Assembly (NCBI RefSeq): GCF_954871325.1
Contig: NC_088778.1
Location: 19,391,120 to 19,455,119, forward strand
Source: Gordionus sp. m RMFG-2023
Lineage: Eukaryota; Nematomorpha; Gordioida; Chordodea; Parachordodidae
Direction: 5' to 3'
DNA: 64,000 bases
Shown piece by piece: positions 37,188 to 47,600 of the stretch. The translations under genes were made by a program, and so were the position numbers. Positions within the stretch are counted from its first letter, which is position 1; each line of letters opens with the position of its first letter. The notes under the pieces were generated by a model. That model saw nothing but the letters and a program-made list of their open reading frames with translations, was not told where the DNA came from and did not search any database.

Positions 37188-37850
37188 ATTTTATTTTAAT
37201 TTTAATTTTTATTTATATAATTATAAATTATAATATTTTTAATTAGGTTTTATGTAAATTAAATTAAATTTTTAGAACATTAAAAAAAAAATTTTTTTTT
37301 AGAATATACTCATGGAAAAAAAAAGATTAATTTTTAGAATGTAGGGGAGATTATATATTTATATAAATTTTTATATTTGTAATTGTTAAATTTAAAATTT
37401 TTGTTATCAAAATTTCTATTTAATAGAGTTTAAAATTCCTGAACTTGAATTAAACCCTAATTTAGCAATCTATCAGATATTTTTCTCCTAATATTGTACA
37501 AAAGTGGAAAATAAAATTTTAAGATCTAAACATGCTTATTAAGAGAAATGCGATGGTCAAAATTTTTATACGAGTAATCATATTTATTTTTTACCCCCGC
37601 TCCCAAGTCAAACTTATATACACCATATTAAGGTAGAACTAAAGTTATTTGATACCCTTCCAATCAATATTTGGTGCTGATAAAATTAATCCTAACCTAC
37701 GTAATAATTGCCATAGGAGGTGGCTTGCTAATTATTCAATAGTTCTAATTAGCTATCGATTGATGCCTCTAATAATCATATATTTATATACCTTAATAAG
37801 GTCAAGAAAAAACAACTTAAAATATATTGGTTGTGCTTGGGGTTTGTGCT
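37188..37850. other. AT-rich DNA after the LINE
   Basis: No gene recognised. The ORF at 37649 (71 codons) has no family features. Confidence 0.4.
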
Positions 37851-37861
37851 TATTGCTAGTT

Positions 37862-38128
37862 TAGTCGATTTTTAGACTCAAGCCACGAATCTGGGTTTTA
37901 CACAATTAACCAATAAATAACACTTATATAAGGAATTGAGTTCATAAAATTCAATAAACTATTTAATGAGTTCACAATTCAAGTTCAAAACTCCAATCAC
38001 AATTTGAGTTCACGACTCAAGTTCAAAACTCGAGTGGTAAAAATGAGTGTTTTGAGTTGATTTTTTTAACTAAAAACTCGACTTGAGTCGTAATTAAGCC
38101 GACTCGGCCAAGTTATTTAACAACACTA
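37862..38128. mobile_element. Probable MITE with GAACTCGAGTT motifs
   Basis: Contains many AACTCGAGT/GAGTTCA-type words and ends with TTATTTAACAACACTA, the terminus of the element at 59575-62187. The left end is degraded. Flanks share gctag. Confidence 0.45.
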
Positions 38129-38260
38129 GCTAGCATTTAAAATAAAATAGAAGGCCGTTAGATGTTTTTTTTATTAATAAAATTTAAAAAAAAAGTTTAT
38201 ATTTTAATTTAATATTTTGTCTGAATCAAAAATATAAATTAACGAGGGCAAGAATTTTAA

Positions 38261-38482
38261 ATGGAGTGTTTGAAATTTACGCAAAAGTTAAATAAATTAA
38301 AGAAGTATATGTTGAATTTTAAAAGGAGAAATATTAAAGAGAATATATATATTGAGATGAATTTTAGAAGCAGAGATATAAAAGAGGTGTTTGAAATTTG
38401 CGTAAAAATTATATATTCGGATGAATTAAAGAAGTATGGGTTGAATTTTAAAAGGAAAAACACTAAAGAGGATATAAGATAA
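38261..38482 (+). repeat. Tandemly repeated segment with repeated peptide
   Basis: About 120 bp are duplicated (from 38264 and from 38384). In the + frame both copies read LKKY-LNFKR-N-KE, so the two units stay in register over 73 codons. Lysine-rich, no known family; may simply be a duplicated AT-rich stretch. Confidence 0.5.
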
Positions 38483-38989
38483 TTATTTCGATGTTAATAT
38501 TAAAATATTTCCTAAGTTTACAATGAATATTCATAATAAACTGCACTTCGCGGCTCGAATTAGAGGAAAATTAAAAAATATACAATTTTTTCAGAATAAA
38601 CAAACTAAATCGACACATTTAAATGAGTAGGATCTGGTTTATTATTTTAAAAAAACCAAGAATTTAAATAATATTTGGACTCGTGACTTAAATTTGACCT
38701 ATGCCTTATTGCCCGGAAAAGCTTCTTATTTTATATCGTTGTAAAGTAAAAGCACGACTTTTACTTAATATTAAAAACTAAAAGATGTTAGAAGGCATCG
38801 TTTTTCTATATTGTGTAATCTAATAATAAAGCCATAAAAATGTTAAGAAACATGCTGTACCAATATTTTTTCTTAAAAAAAAAATTAGATAAGGGACGCT
38901 AATTTTTTAAAATTAGATGAGGTAGCACCGTTCTGATAACGGATAGCAATATATATATATTCAATAATTTTGAAATAATCAATAATTGT

Positions 38990-39414
38990 CAAAATTTATA
39001 TGTTTTATCCTTGTTTAAATTTTTTAAAGTTATAAAAATATTGCATATGACAATTGTCAGTTTTCTATGTTATATCTAAAAAATTCAAAAAATATAATAA
39101 TAAATATTATGACAATTGTAACTCTTCTATGGTACGTACATTTTTATTGAAATTTTAACCTATTATCCTCAAAAATAATCAAAAAAGTTAAATAATAACG
39201 ATTATGACAATTGTCACTCTTCTTTGGTACATCTTTATTGAAATTTAATTTTTACATCTTAATAATATAAATTTCAACCTATTATCGTCAATAAAAATCA
39301 AAAAAGTTAATAAATAACAATTATGACAATTATCACTTTTCTATGGCATATCTTTATTGAAATTTTATTTTTCATTTTAATAATATAATTTAACCTATTA
39401 TCGTCTATAAAAAT
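38990..39414. repeat. Satellite array, left part (unit about 117 bp)
   Basis: Units carry the 12-bp palindrome TGACAATTGTCA or variants (39048, 39108, 39204, 39325), then GGTACATCTTTATTGAAATT, TTACATCTTAATAATATAAA and CCTATTATCGTCAATAAAAA. The array continues after the inserted hAT at 41316. Confidence 0.9.
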
Positions 39415-41315
39415 CAGAGACCTGCAGAGGTACCATTTGCACGGCCCGGCCAAATTTTTTAGGCCCGGCCCGGATATTTAAAAAAAAATTTTTTTACGGC
39501 ACGGCCCGGATTTAAGAATTTAAGGCCCGGCTCGGAATTTTTTAAAATTATATTCGACCTGGTATATACAAAAATTCACCTATGAGGTATTTTACCATAT
39601 TTTTCAGCGAGTATTATCGCTTATTATTTAAAAAATACATGTAAAAAGCTAATATTTTGAGAATATTATATTGAATTTATAAAAATTATAAAACTGTTAT
39701 TTATAAAAATGGATATTTTGAGCATATATTATATTTTATATTGCATTTATAAAAATAAAACTAATATTCATAAAAATGGTAATAATATTTGTCATATACT
39801 ATATTTTATATTACATTTAAAAAAAATAAAACTAATATTTAATTTATAAAAATGGAAAATATTTTGAGAATATAATATATTGTATTTAATTTACTATTTA
39901 ATTTACTATTTAATTTATAAAATAAAAATAAATCGCTATTTAAAAAAATTCATGTATAATAAATAGTATTTTGAAAATATAATCTAATTGCACAACATTA
40001 ATATAATTTATTTTATAATATAAATTTTTAACAAAAGAAGATAATTAATTGTATTATATAATATTGTAAAAAAAAATAATGAAAAATGTTGGATTAAAAA
40101 CTTTCATGACTCAAGGTAAATATAATAAATGCAATAAATATTTGACAGTTTGCAAAGTAAAAAACCAGCATGATTGACGAAACCCTATACTCAAGAAAGA
40201 TATTAAAAATTCACAAATTATCATGAAGAAAGAGAAGCATATCTACCTTTTCAGGTTGAAGATTACTTCTTCTTTCTTCAAGAATTCTCCCAGTAGTGGA
40301 AAAATTCCGCTTACAGCTTGCACTTGAAGCAGGAATTGCCAATACCCGTTTTGCCAATTTTGCTAAAATTGGAAATTCGCTTTGATGAGCCGCCCACCAC
40401 TCTAACAAATTATCCACCTTAAATGTTTCATCTATTTTTTTATTTTTTTATTTATTTAATTATAATATTCATCATCGGGTATTGACATATTACCAGAATT
40501 CCCCCCCCCCCCCCAATTTGTCATAAAACGATTCAGTTTGTTTAACAACAGTCGTAATTTGACTGGTCGATGGTATTTCATTTACTTCCTGTGCCTCTTG
40601 TAATTTAATATAATCTTTTATATAGTTTTCCGTCATTTTGCGATCTGTCCCTGACTACATACGTAATTGCTTGAATTTGCGACAGAGAAAAAGAGAAATA
40701 AAATGATACTTGTGTAAAACAAATTTTTCAATTAAAAAATGCTTTATATTAAGTAAAATCAATTTTATTTCTCCTTTTCGCTTTGAAAGGTATTACAAAC
40801 TTTAAGAAGTGATATTCCTTTTATTTGATTGTTTTGGTAAAATATATTCTAAAAATTTAGATATGAATTATAAAAAAATATATTAATAATACTTGAATAT
40901 TGGGGCTTATTTAAGATATTCCTTTATTTCATTGTTTTGGTAAAATATGTTGTAAAAATTTAGATATGAATTATAAAAAAATATATTAATACTTTGAATA
41001 AATTTGCAGGAAATTAATAATTAGATCGATCTTTGGGTTGTTAGGTAGTGTTAACCATCACCTAATATTATATTAATCATAACTATAATATAATATAATC
41101 TTATAACCATTAACTCATAATGTAAAAATTTTTATAAAAAATATTAAGGCCCGGCCCGGGTTTAACAATCTTAGGCCCGGCCCGGATATAGTAAAAAAAA
41201 ATTTTAAGCCCGGCCCGGATATGTTTAAAAAAATTTTTTTAGGCCCGGCCCGGGTATATTTAAAAAATTTAAAATACGGCCCGGCCCGCCGGTTAGGCCG
41301 GCCTGCAGGTCTCTG
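39415..41315 (-). mobile_element. hAT element, internally deleted, inserted in the satellite
   Basis: 1901 bp with ends CAGAGACCTGCAGAGGTACC and (reverse) CAGAGACCTGCAGGCCGGCC and a perfect 8-bp duplication ataaaaat (39407-39414, 41316-41323). Both ends carry repeated GGCCCGGCCCGG words, striking in this AT-rich DNA and likely transposase-binding subterminal repeats. Removing it restores a satellite spacing of 113 bp. On the minus strand, MTENYIKDYIKLQEAQEVNE (about 40639) and the dimerisation region (40417-40211) remain; the N-terminal half is absent. A 103-bp direct duplication lies at about 40815-41010. Confidence 0.93.
40211..40417 (-). pseudogene. hAT transposase C-terminal dimerisation domain
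   Basis: 68 residues: DNLLEWWAAHQSEFPILAKL, VLAIPASSASCKRNFSTTGR, ILEERRSNLQPEKVDMLLFL, HDNL and stop. All hallmark positions are present: EWW, IPASSA, FS-TGR, RR-NL-PEK and the closing LFLH-N. Translation upstream continues only as an interrupted fragment, so this is a remnant. Well preserved compared with the other hAT scraps here. Confidence 0.88.
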
Positions 41316-42240
41316 ATAAAAATAAAAAGTACAAAAATAACGATTATGACAATTGTCACTTTCCTGTGGTATATCTTTATTGAAATTTTAATTTTACATC
41401 TTAATAATATAAATTTTAACCTATTATCCTCAAATAAAATAAAAAAAGTTAAATAATAACGACTATGAAAATTGTCACTCTTTGGTATATCTTTATTGAA
41501 ATTTTAATTTTACATCTTGATAATATAAATTTTAACCTATTATCGTCAATAAAAATCTAAAAAGTTAAAAAATAACGATTATGACAATTATCACTTTCCT
41601 GTGGTGCATCTTCACTGCAATTTTAATTTAACATGTTAACAATATCTATTTTTACTCTCATTTGCCTTAAAAATATTTAAAAAAGTTCAAAAATATGACA
41701 ATTGTCACTTTCCTGTAGTAAATCTTCACTGTAATTTTAATTTAACATGTTAACAATATCTATTTTTACCATTTGCCTTAAAAAAATTCAAAAAAGTTCA
41801 AAAATAAAGATTATGACAATTGCCACTTTCCTGTATCTTCACTGCAATTTTAATTTAACATGATAACAATATCTATTTTTACCGATTTGCTTTAAAAATT
41901 CCAAAAAATTCAAAAATAACGATTATGACAATTGTCATTTTTCTATGGTACATCTTTATTAAAATTTTATTTTTACATCTTAATAATATAAATTATAACA
42001 TATTTACGACACAATATATCAAATAAGTTAAAAAATAACGATTATTACAATTGTCACTTTTCTGAGTTACTTACATTAATATCTTCATTGAAATTTTAAT
42101 ATAAATTTTTTTCAAAATATAAATTTTTACCCATATATGCCAAAAAAAGTTTTAAAAAAATAACGATTATGAAAATTGTCGGTACATCATTATTAAATTT
42201 TTATTTAAAAAATAATAATTTACTATAACATTATAAATGA
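41316..42240. repeat. Satellite array, right part
   Basis: About eight further units with TGACAATTGTCA-type palindromes near 41346, 41465, 41581, 41694, 41813, 41926, 42043 and 42170, spaced 112-127 bp. Later units diverge more. Confidence 0.9.
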
Positions 42241-42396
42241 AGATTTCTGAAGATCGTTGATTTAAAATATTTTTAAATACAAGGATCTTTGATCGTTGCT
42301 CAAAATATTTTAAAAATAAAAGATCTTTAAATTTTACTCATATTTTTTTAAATGTGTATTCTTCCAGACTAAAGGAGGTTTTATAGAAAGATATAA

Positions 42397-42549
42397 AACA
42401 AAAGTTTTAAAGGCAAGCATAGACGGATATTAAAATTAATTAAACAAGCTGAAGCGAACTTATCATTTATTAATCCACTTTTAACAATTTCCTTAGAGAA
42501 AAGGGGTTCTGTGGAAAATTATTATCGACCAGGAACTTCCAAAAGGTAA
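42397..42549 (+). CDS. Unidentified candidate exon
   Basis: 51 open codons with protein-like content: GKHRRILKLIKQAEANLSFI, then NPLLTISLEKRGSVENYYRP and GTSKR. A usable donor AAG|GTAACA lies at 42545-42552 and an AG acceptor TTTTAAAG precedes 42413. I do not recognise the protein. It may belong to an unseen gene upstream of DPF or to a transposon. Confidence 0.3.
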   Translation, partial: NKSFKGKHRRILKLIKQAEANLSFINPLLTISLEKRGSVENYYRPGTSKR

Positions 42550-42648
42550 CAAATTTATGGTTTCGGATATATTTTAAAATAAAAACATATTAATTATGAA
42601 CTCCATATTATAAAGTAGGTGGATAAATAGCAATGAATTTTAATACTC

Positions 42649-42975
42649 AATGCATTGGTGATATTGCATTCACGATAATGCATTCGCGATAATACATTGC
42701 ATTCGCGATGATAATTTCGCGATAATGCATTCGCTCTAATACATTCGCTATGATGCATTCGCGATATTGTATTCGCGGTAATACATTCGCTGTAATGCAT
42801 TCGCGATAATGTTTTCGCGGTAATGCAATCTCTATAATGCATTCGCGACACTGTTTTTGCTATGATGTATTTGCGGCGATAATGCATTAGCTATAATATC
42901 TTTTCCCGGTAATCAACATTCGCAGTAATGTATTCGCGATAATACATTTTGCGTTAAAATTTTCGCGGTATTGAC
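42649..42975. repeat. 14-bp minisatellite (CATTCGCGATAATG)
   Basis: About 20 units of CATTCGCGATAATG with variants (CATTCGCTATGATG, TATTCGCGGTAATA). Each unit brings one or two CpG (TTCGCG). The minus-strand ORF over it is a shadow of the repeat. Confidence 0.92.
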
Positions 42976-43463
42976 GTGAGATGTATGGGGGGGGGAATTA
43001 TTATTAGGCGGAATTCTCTGCCATAAATTTAGGTCCAGGTTCATTTTTTGTAGACTTTGGTGTTATATTTTTTATAATGGTAATTTTGGGCTTTCACTTT
43101 TTTAAATTTAAAAATGCTTTTTTCTAAAAATTTTAAAATTGATATTTAGGTGAACACGCTAATTTCTCCTCCCTCCATCTTTAAGGTTATGGTTTACCGT
43201 GTAAATAGTATTGTATGTTAACCTATTTAGATCTAAACTAGATAGTTCAATTGGAAAGATGCATCGATATCATAAAATGCTTTTAGGAGAAAAAAACACT
43301 TTTTAAGTCCAAATAATTTTTGCAGAACTTTTAAAATTAAATTATCTTTGAATCTTTTATCAGTCGCGAGTGAAAAACATTGGCACATATCCCCAGTCTC
43401 ATCTGCTTTACACCAAAGGACGAAATGGAATATATTTAAAAGATGTAATTAAAAAAATAATAG

Positions 43464-43631
43464 TTTAAAAAGTTCTGGAAAAATTATTTGGACGTAAATA
43501 GCTTTTTTACAGAAATAGATATTTTAAATAATAATACTATTAAAATAGAAGACAAAGTGTTTTCCGACTATAAACATAGAAAAGAACTCCATTCTATTTC
43601 AAGCCATTTAATTCAGTTTAAACCAAAATAG
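43464..43631 (+). CDS. Unidentified candidate terminal exon
   Basis: 55 open codons: FKKFWKNYLDVNSFFTEIDI, then KIEDKVFSDYKHRKELHSIS and SHLIQFKPK, stop TAG. Codon content looks coding, and the preceding 90 bp can be read as YPQSHLLYTKGRNGIYLKDV in another frame. No family recognised; may be chance. Confidence 0.22.
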   Translation, partial: FKKFWKNYLDVNSFFTEIDILNNNTIKIEDKVFSDYKHRKELHSISSHLIQFKPK

Positions 43632-44564
43632 TGGAATTTTAATTATAATCAGGAGTAGGTAATAATAGATCGATCATCTTCTTACTAAAACATTACATTT
43701 AAGTCCTCGATTTTCGAATTTAGATATAAATAATTTCCCCCCCAAAAAGTGGTTAAAATTTTTTAATATATTCCTCGTAGTGTAAATAGTAATAGCAGGC
43801 CGATTCAAAATACATTTGAGCCGATTTTGAAGCTGACTCATCGAGCCAACTCATGAAATCTACTCAGGTAGCTTAGCATAATCAATCCATTTTAAGGGAA
43901 ATAAAGAAATTAAAACTAAACACACAAAAATGTATAATAAATTAATGTTAAAAAAACTGGCGTAAATACGTAAATAACGGTTAAAATAAAATATTTTTTT
44001 TTAAAAATAGTACAAAGAATAAATTCAAGATCTTCAAACAATTAAGCCCGTAAAAAGGGGGATATTTCATATAAACTTTAAAAAAATCCCAAATAAAATA
44101 AAATGGTAAAATAATAAATAGTAAAACATTAAAATGAGGTAATCCCTAAATGTATTTGATAACATTATTCTTATTCAAATAATTATTTATCCTATCTACC
44201 AGACAGATCAAATAATTACTTATAATACAAAACAAAGATAAGAATCAATTTTTTTGAAACATTTTCTTATTCTTATGATATCAGATAAATAATATTTAGA
44301 TAATTTGAAAAATTAGAAATGTAACAAATATACTATTATATAAATTATATTATTACTTTTTAACACATTGTAATTTACCATTAATATATTATTTTATTCA
44401 ACTCTAATAATGAATAAAACAAATGTTAGATTTGTCATTCTACCTCGTTGAGTTATTGCATTTGAAAAAAATTTTGGATTGTTAAAGCAAATTGGTATAG
44501 TTTGACTGACGTCGTATCTCACTTTTTTTTCTAACTTAATCAATAAAAATCTTAATTAAAAAAA

Positions 44565-44682
44565 ATGCAGGCTATATCAAAAGATATTAATTATAATTTA
44601 GCAATGGAACATGTTGCTATATATAATAGACATTTACATGAAAAGAAACTTAACAGAGCTCCCTTCTTTGACTCACACACTG
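44565..44682 (+). CDS. DPF exon 1 (Requiem N domain)
   Basis: ATG at 44565 in an A-rich context opens [40 protein letters not shown]. It matches the start of DPF proteins (Y--A-E---YN-RL...R-PF-D-QTG). Ends one base into Gly at donor GTAATA. An ATG-internal CAG could instead be an acceptor for an upstream exon, but the length fits a start here. Confidence 0.85.
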
Positions 44683-47600
44683 GTAATAATTTGTTAAACT
44701 ATATATTTTTTCTGTATTGGAGATTCAATTATAGAATTTTTTTTTAAAATAGTCAATACAAATTTATAAAAACAGGGTATTAATTAATATAGCATCAGTT
44801 GCTACCAATAAAATTGTGCATTTCAATTTCATTTTTTATTTATTTTTAATTAAAGATTAATAGTAACTTTTTTTTTTATATCTGTTTAGAAATTATTATC
44901 AAAATGTTTATAAAAATTTTTTTGACATTATTATTAGTTAGTATTGGCTATGGTATCTGTAAAGACTTAAGTATCAGCTTTTCCATTTTAATTAAAATTA
45001 TATTTTTGTTTCATTTACAACATTATATAAGTATAAGTCAATAATTTTATTTAAATAAAAATTTTTTTCATGCTATTATTTGTATATTTCAATAAATTTG
45101 GTGACTAAAATTAGAATCTACCATTAAGGAAAAGGAAATACTCATCAATAAAATATATTCCTTTCAAGTTTTAATTAACATTTTTATTATCATTGTATAG
45201 ATTTCCTTTTGGTGTTTTAAGATGACACAATGATGGACTAAAATAACTAAATGTCTTTCTTTTAAACTTCTTCAGTAAAAGTATATGATATACAGAGTTG
45301 GGCAGGTCCTCCAGAAAAAGAATCTAGATACAGATACAGATTCTTTATAAAAAAATGAATCTTAGATACAGATACTAGTATCTTTTTCAAAATATCAAAA
45401 AGATACAAGATAAAAGATACTTGTATCTTTTACTAAATTAGAGTATCTTAAATACAAGATACTTTTAAAATATAAATACCAATTAAATTAGAATAGTTTA
45501 TAAAATACAGTTTTTATTATTTATTTGTGAAGAACATAGCATACACATATAAGAATGAATATTTGCAATAATTAATAAAATATTTATTAATAAATTAATT
45601 ATAATAACCAGGGATTTTAATATTAGTTTTTTCCCATTAATAGCTTAAACAGGGAAGGGAGAGTAGTATATTTAATGGGAGTTGAAAATTTGCAAATAAG
45701 AAAAAAAATTAAATCAAATGATTTATTAGAATGTGCAGGTTATTTTCTGTGTTGTTTTAAATATAGATTATATTTGGAGTATATGGCTAAATGGCATCTC
45801 TAAAAAAAATATACTAGTTTTATTTTATTCATTATCTTTAATAAGTATTTATCATTACTTATTTGTGATTTTTATGTATTATTTAAATTAGTTTATTTTC
45901 TAATATGACTTATTAATTCTTGCCTTTGTAATATCATATATATAAATATCATTTAAATCTCTTTTCAAATTTTTTTTATATATTTCTTGCAAAATCATAA
46001 ATTATATATAAAAAATATCATAATAATGTACAACTTTATATTATAATTATTAAATACATAATTATTATTAAAAAAATATACATAAAAATGGATTTCGATT
46101 TTATTTATAAAAATAAATGATTTTATATATAATTTTTTTTAAAATTTGATAACATTTTATTTTTGTTAAAGAAGCCATTTTATATCGGATCAAATTTTAT
46201 AATATTGGCGGATAACCAATATTTTAAAATGGGTGAAACCGGCCCGATCCCATAAAAAAATCGGACATCCCTAATATATTTTATATATAATTATTTTAGC
46301 AAGTTCTTAATAGAGAAAATATTTAAGCTATAATTGATATATAAAAATATTAGATAATTTTAAAAGACTCTTAATAAAATAATTATAATAAGGTAGAATT
46401 TAATTTTATTAGTTACTTTTATTTATTTATGATATAAGTAAAATTACATTACAGTATTTATTTACAAAATTTAATCAATTTAAAATGCATTAAAGAAAAT
46501 TATTATGTTTAATAATTAATTAATAAATATTCTGCCATATTGTTATTTTTTTTGCGCATTCTGTTTATAAAGGTGTGCGAGATTCTCTTCAGAATCTGCT
46601 TTTAGTGAAGCTGGTGATATTAACAGTTATTATCGCCGCAAGCTGACCTCTGATAAATTGGAAATATTGGTATTTCTAAAAAGAAATCTTCGTTATATTA
46701 ATTTTAATAACAATTATCTAAGAGGGACTTAAGTATAGGTATTATTATGTTGATAATTATAAAATAAAAATATAACATACTTTAATATGTTTAACAAAGT
46801 TTGTAAATGAGTTTGTTGAACCTTTAATAACTTTTTTACTTGTGCAATTTTGACATTCAGCTTGTACCTTGTTCTTTTTCACATGAATTACTATAAAATT
46901 TTCCATCTAGAATTTTAAGATTCGGATTTGATTCAGGAGAACCCATCTCCATAATTTCATCTTCACTACTATGATTGTTAAACATTTTACAAATTAAAAA
47001 ATATTACATATAAAATATATCCTTCTCTTATTTAGTTTTGGTGTTGTTATTTTTAATCTGTCTATCTTTGTGACCTATAACATTTCCAACTAATTTTGGT
47101 TATCAATATATTTAAAATATAGCGGGAAAAAATAAAGAAAATAATACAAGATTTCACGAAGAAAATAAAGTTACATTGTGTGATATGTAAATGTTTTAAA
47201 CAAGAATATTAAAAAGAATCTGTATCTGTATCTTTTTAAAGAAAATGAAAAAGATACAAGATTCTTTTCAAAATAAAAGATCTTAGATACAGATACTAGT
47301 ATCTTATTAAAAATGTCAATAAGATACTGAGTACAAGATACAAAAGGATCTTGTATCTTAGATACAAGTATTCGCGGTACTGCCCAACTCTGATGATATA
47401 TTAATTTCCAAATCTTATAAAGCAAAATTATCCTTGTAAAAATAAGGATATTTAAGTATTCTTAAAAAATTACACATTTCTTTATATTAAAAAATAAATT
47501 TATAAACATTCCCTTTATTGTTAATTGAAATAATCTTTTTAGAATAGACTTGTTCAAAAGAATGGTAAAAATAGGAGTAATGACATTTTTTTTATTATTT

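Larger units (their letters stand above)
45293..47392 (-). mobile_element. hAT element in DPF intron 1 (CAGAGTTGGGCAG ends)
   Basis: 2100 bp between CAGAGTTGGGCAGGTCC and (reverse) CAGAGTTGGGCAGTACC, perfect 8-bp duplication atgatata (45285-45292, 47393-47400). Both subterminal regions are dense in AGATACAAGATA/TATCTTGTATCT words. On the minus strand about 46984-46790 begins [20 protein letters not shown] and then [20 protein letters not shown] with NFVKHI, a BED zinc finger, so the transposase start is kept. The rest is lost, and pieces of another hAT lie inside. Confidence 0.92.

Noticed and set aside
42594-42887. 97-codon minus-strand ORF rich in CITA/MHYREC-like repeats
   Set aside because: It is the shadow of the 14-bp minisatellite, which cycles through frames.
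43238-43300. Possible tRNA-like head TAGTTCAATTGGAAAGATGC
   Set aside because: A-box-like start only; no B box follows.
47171-47425. 84-codon minus-strand ORF
   Set aside because: Covers the AGATACAAGATA subterminal repeats of the hAT at 45293-47392.
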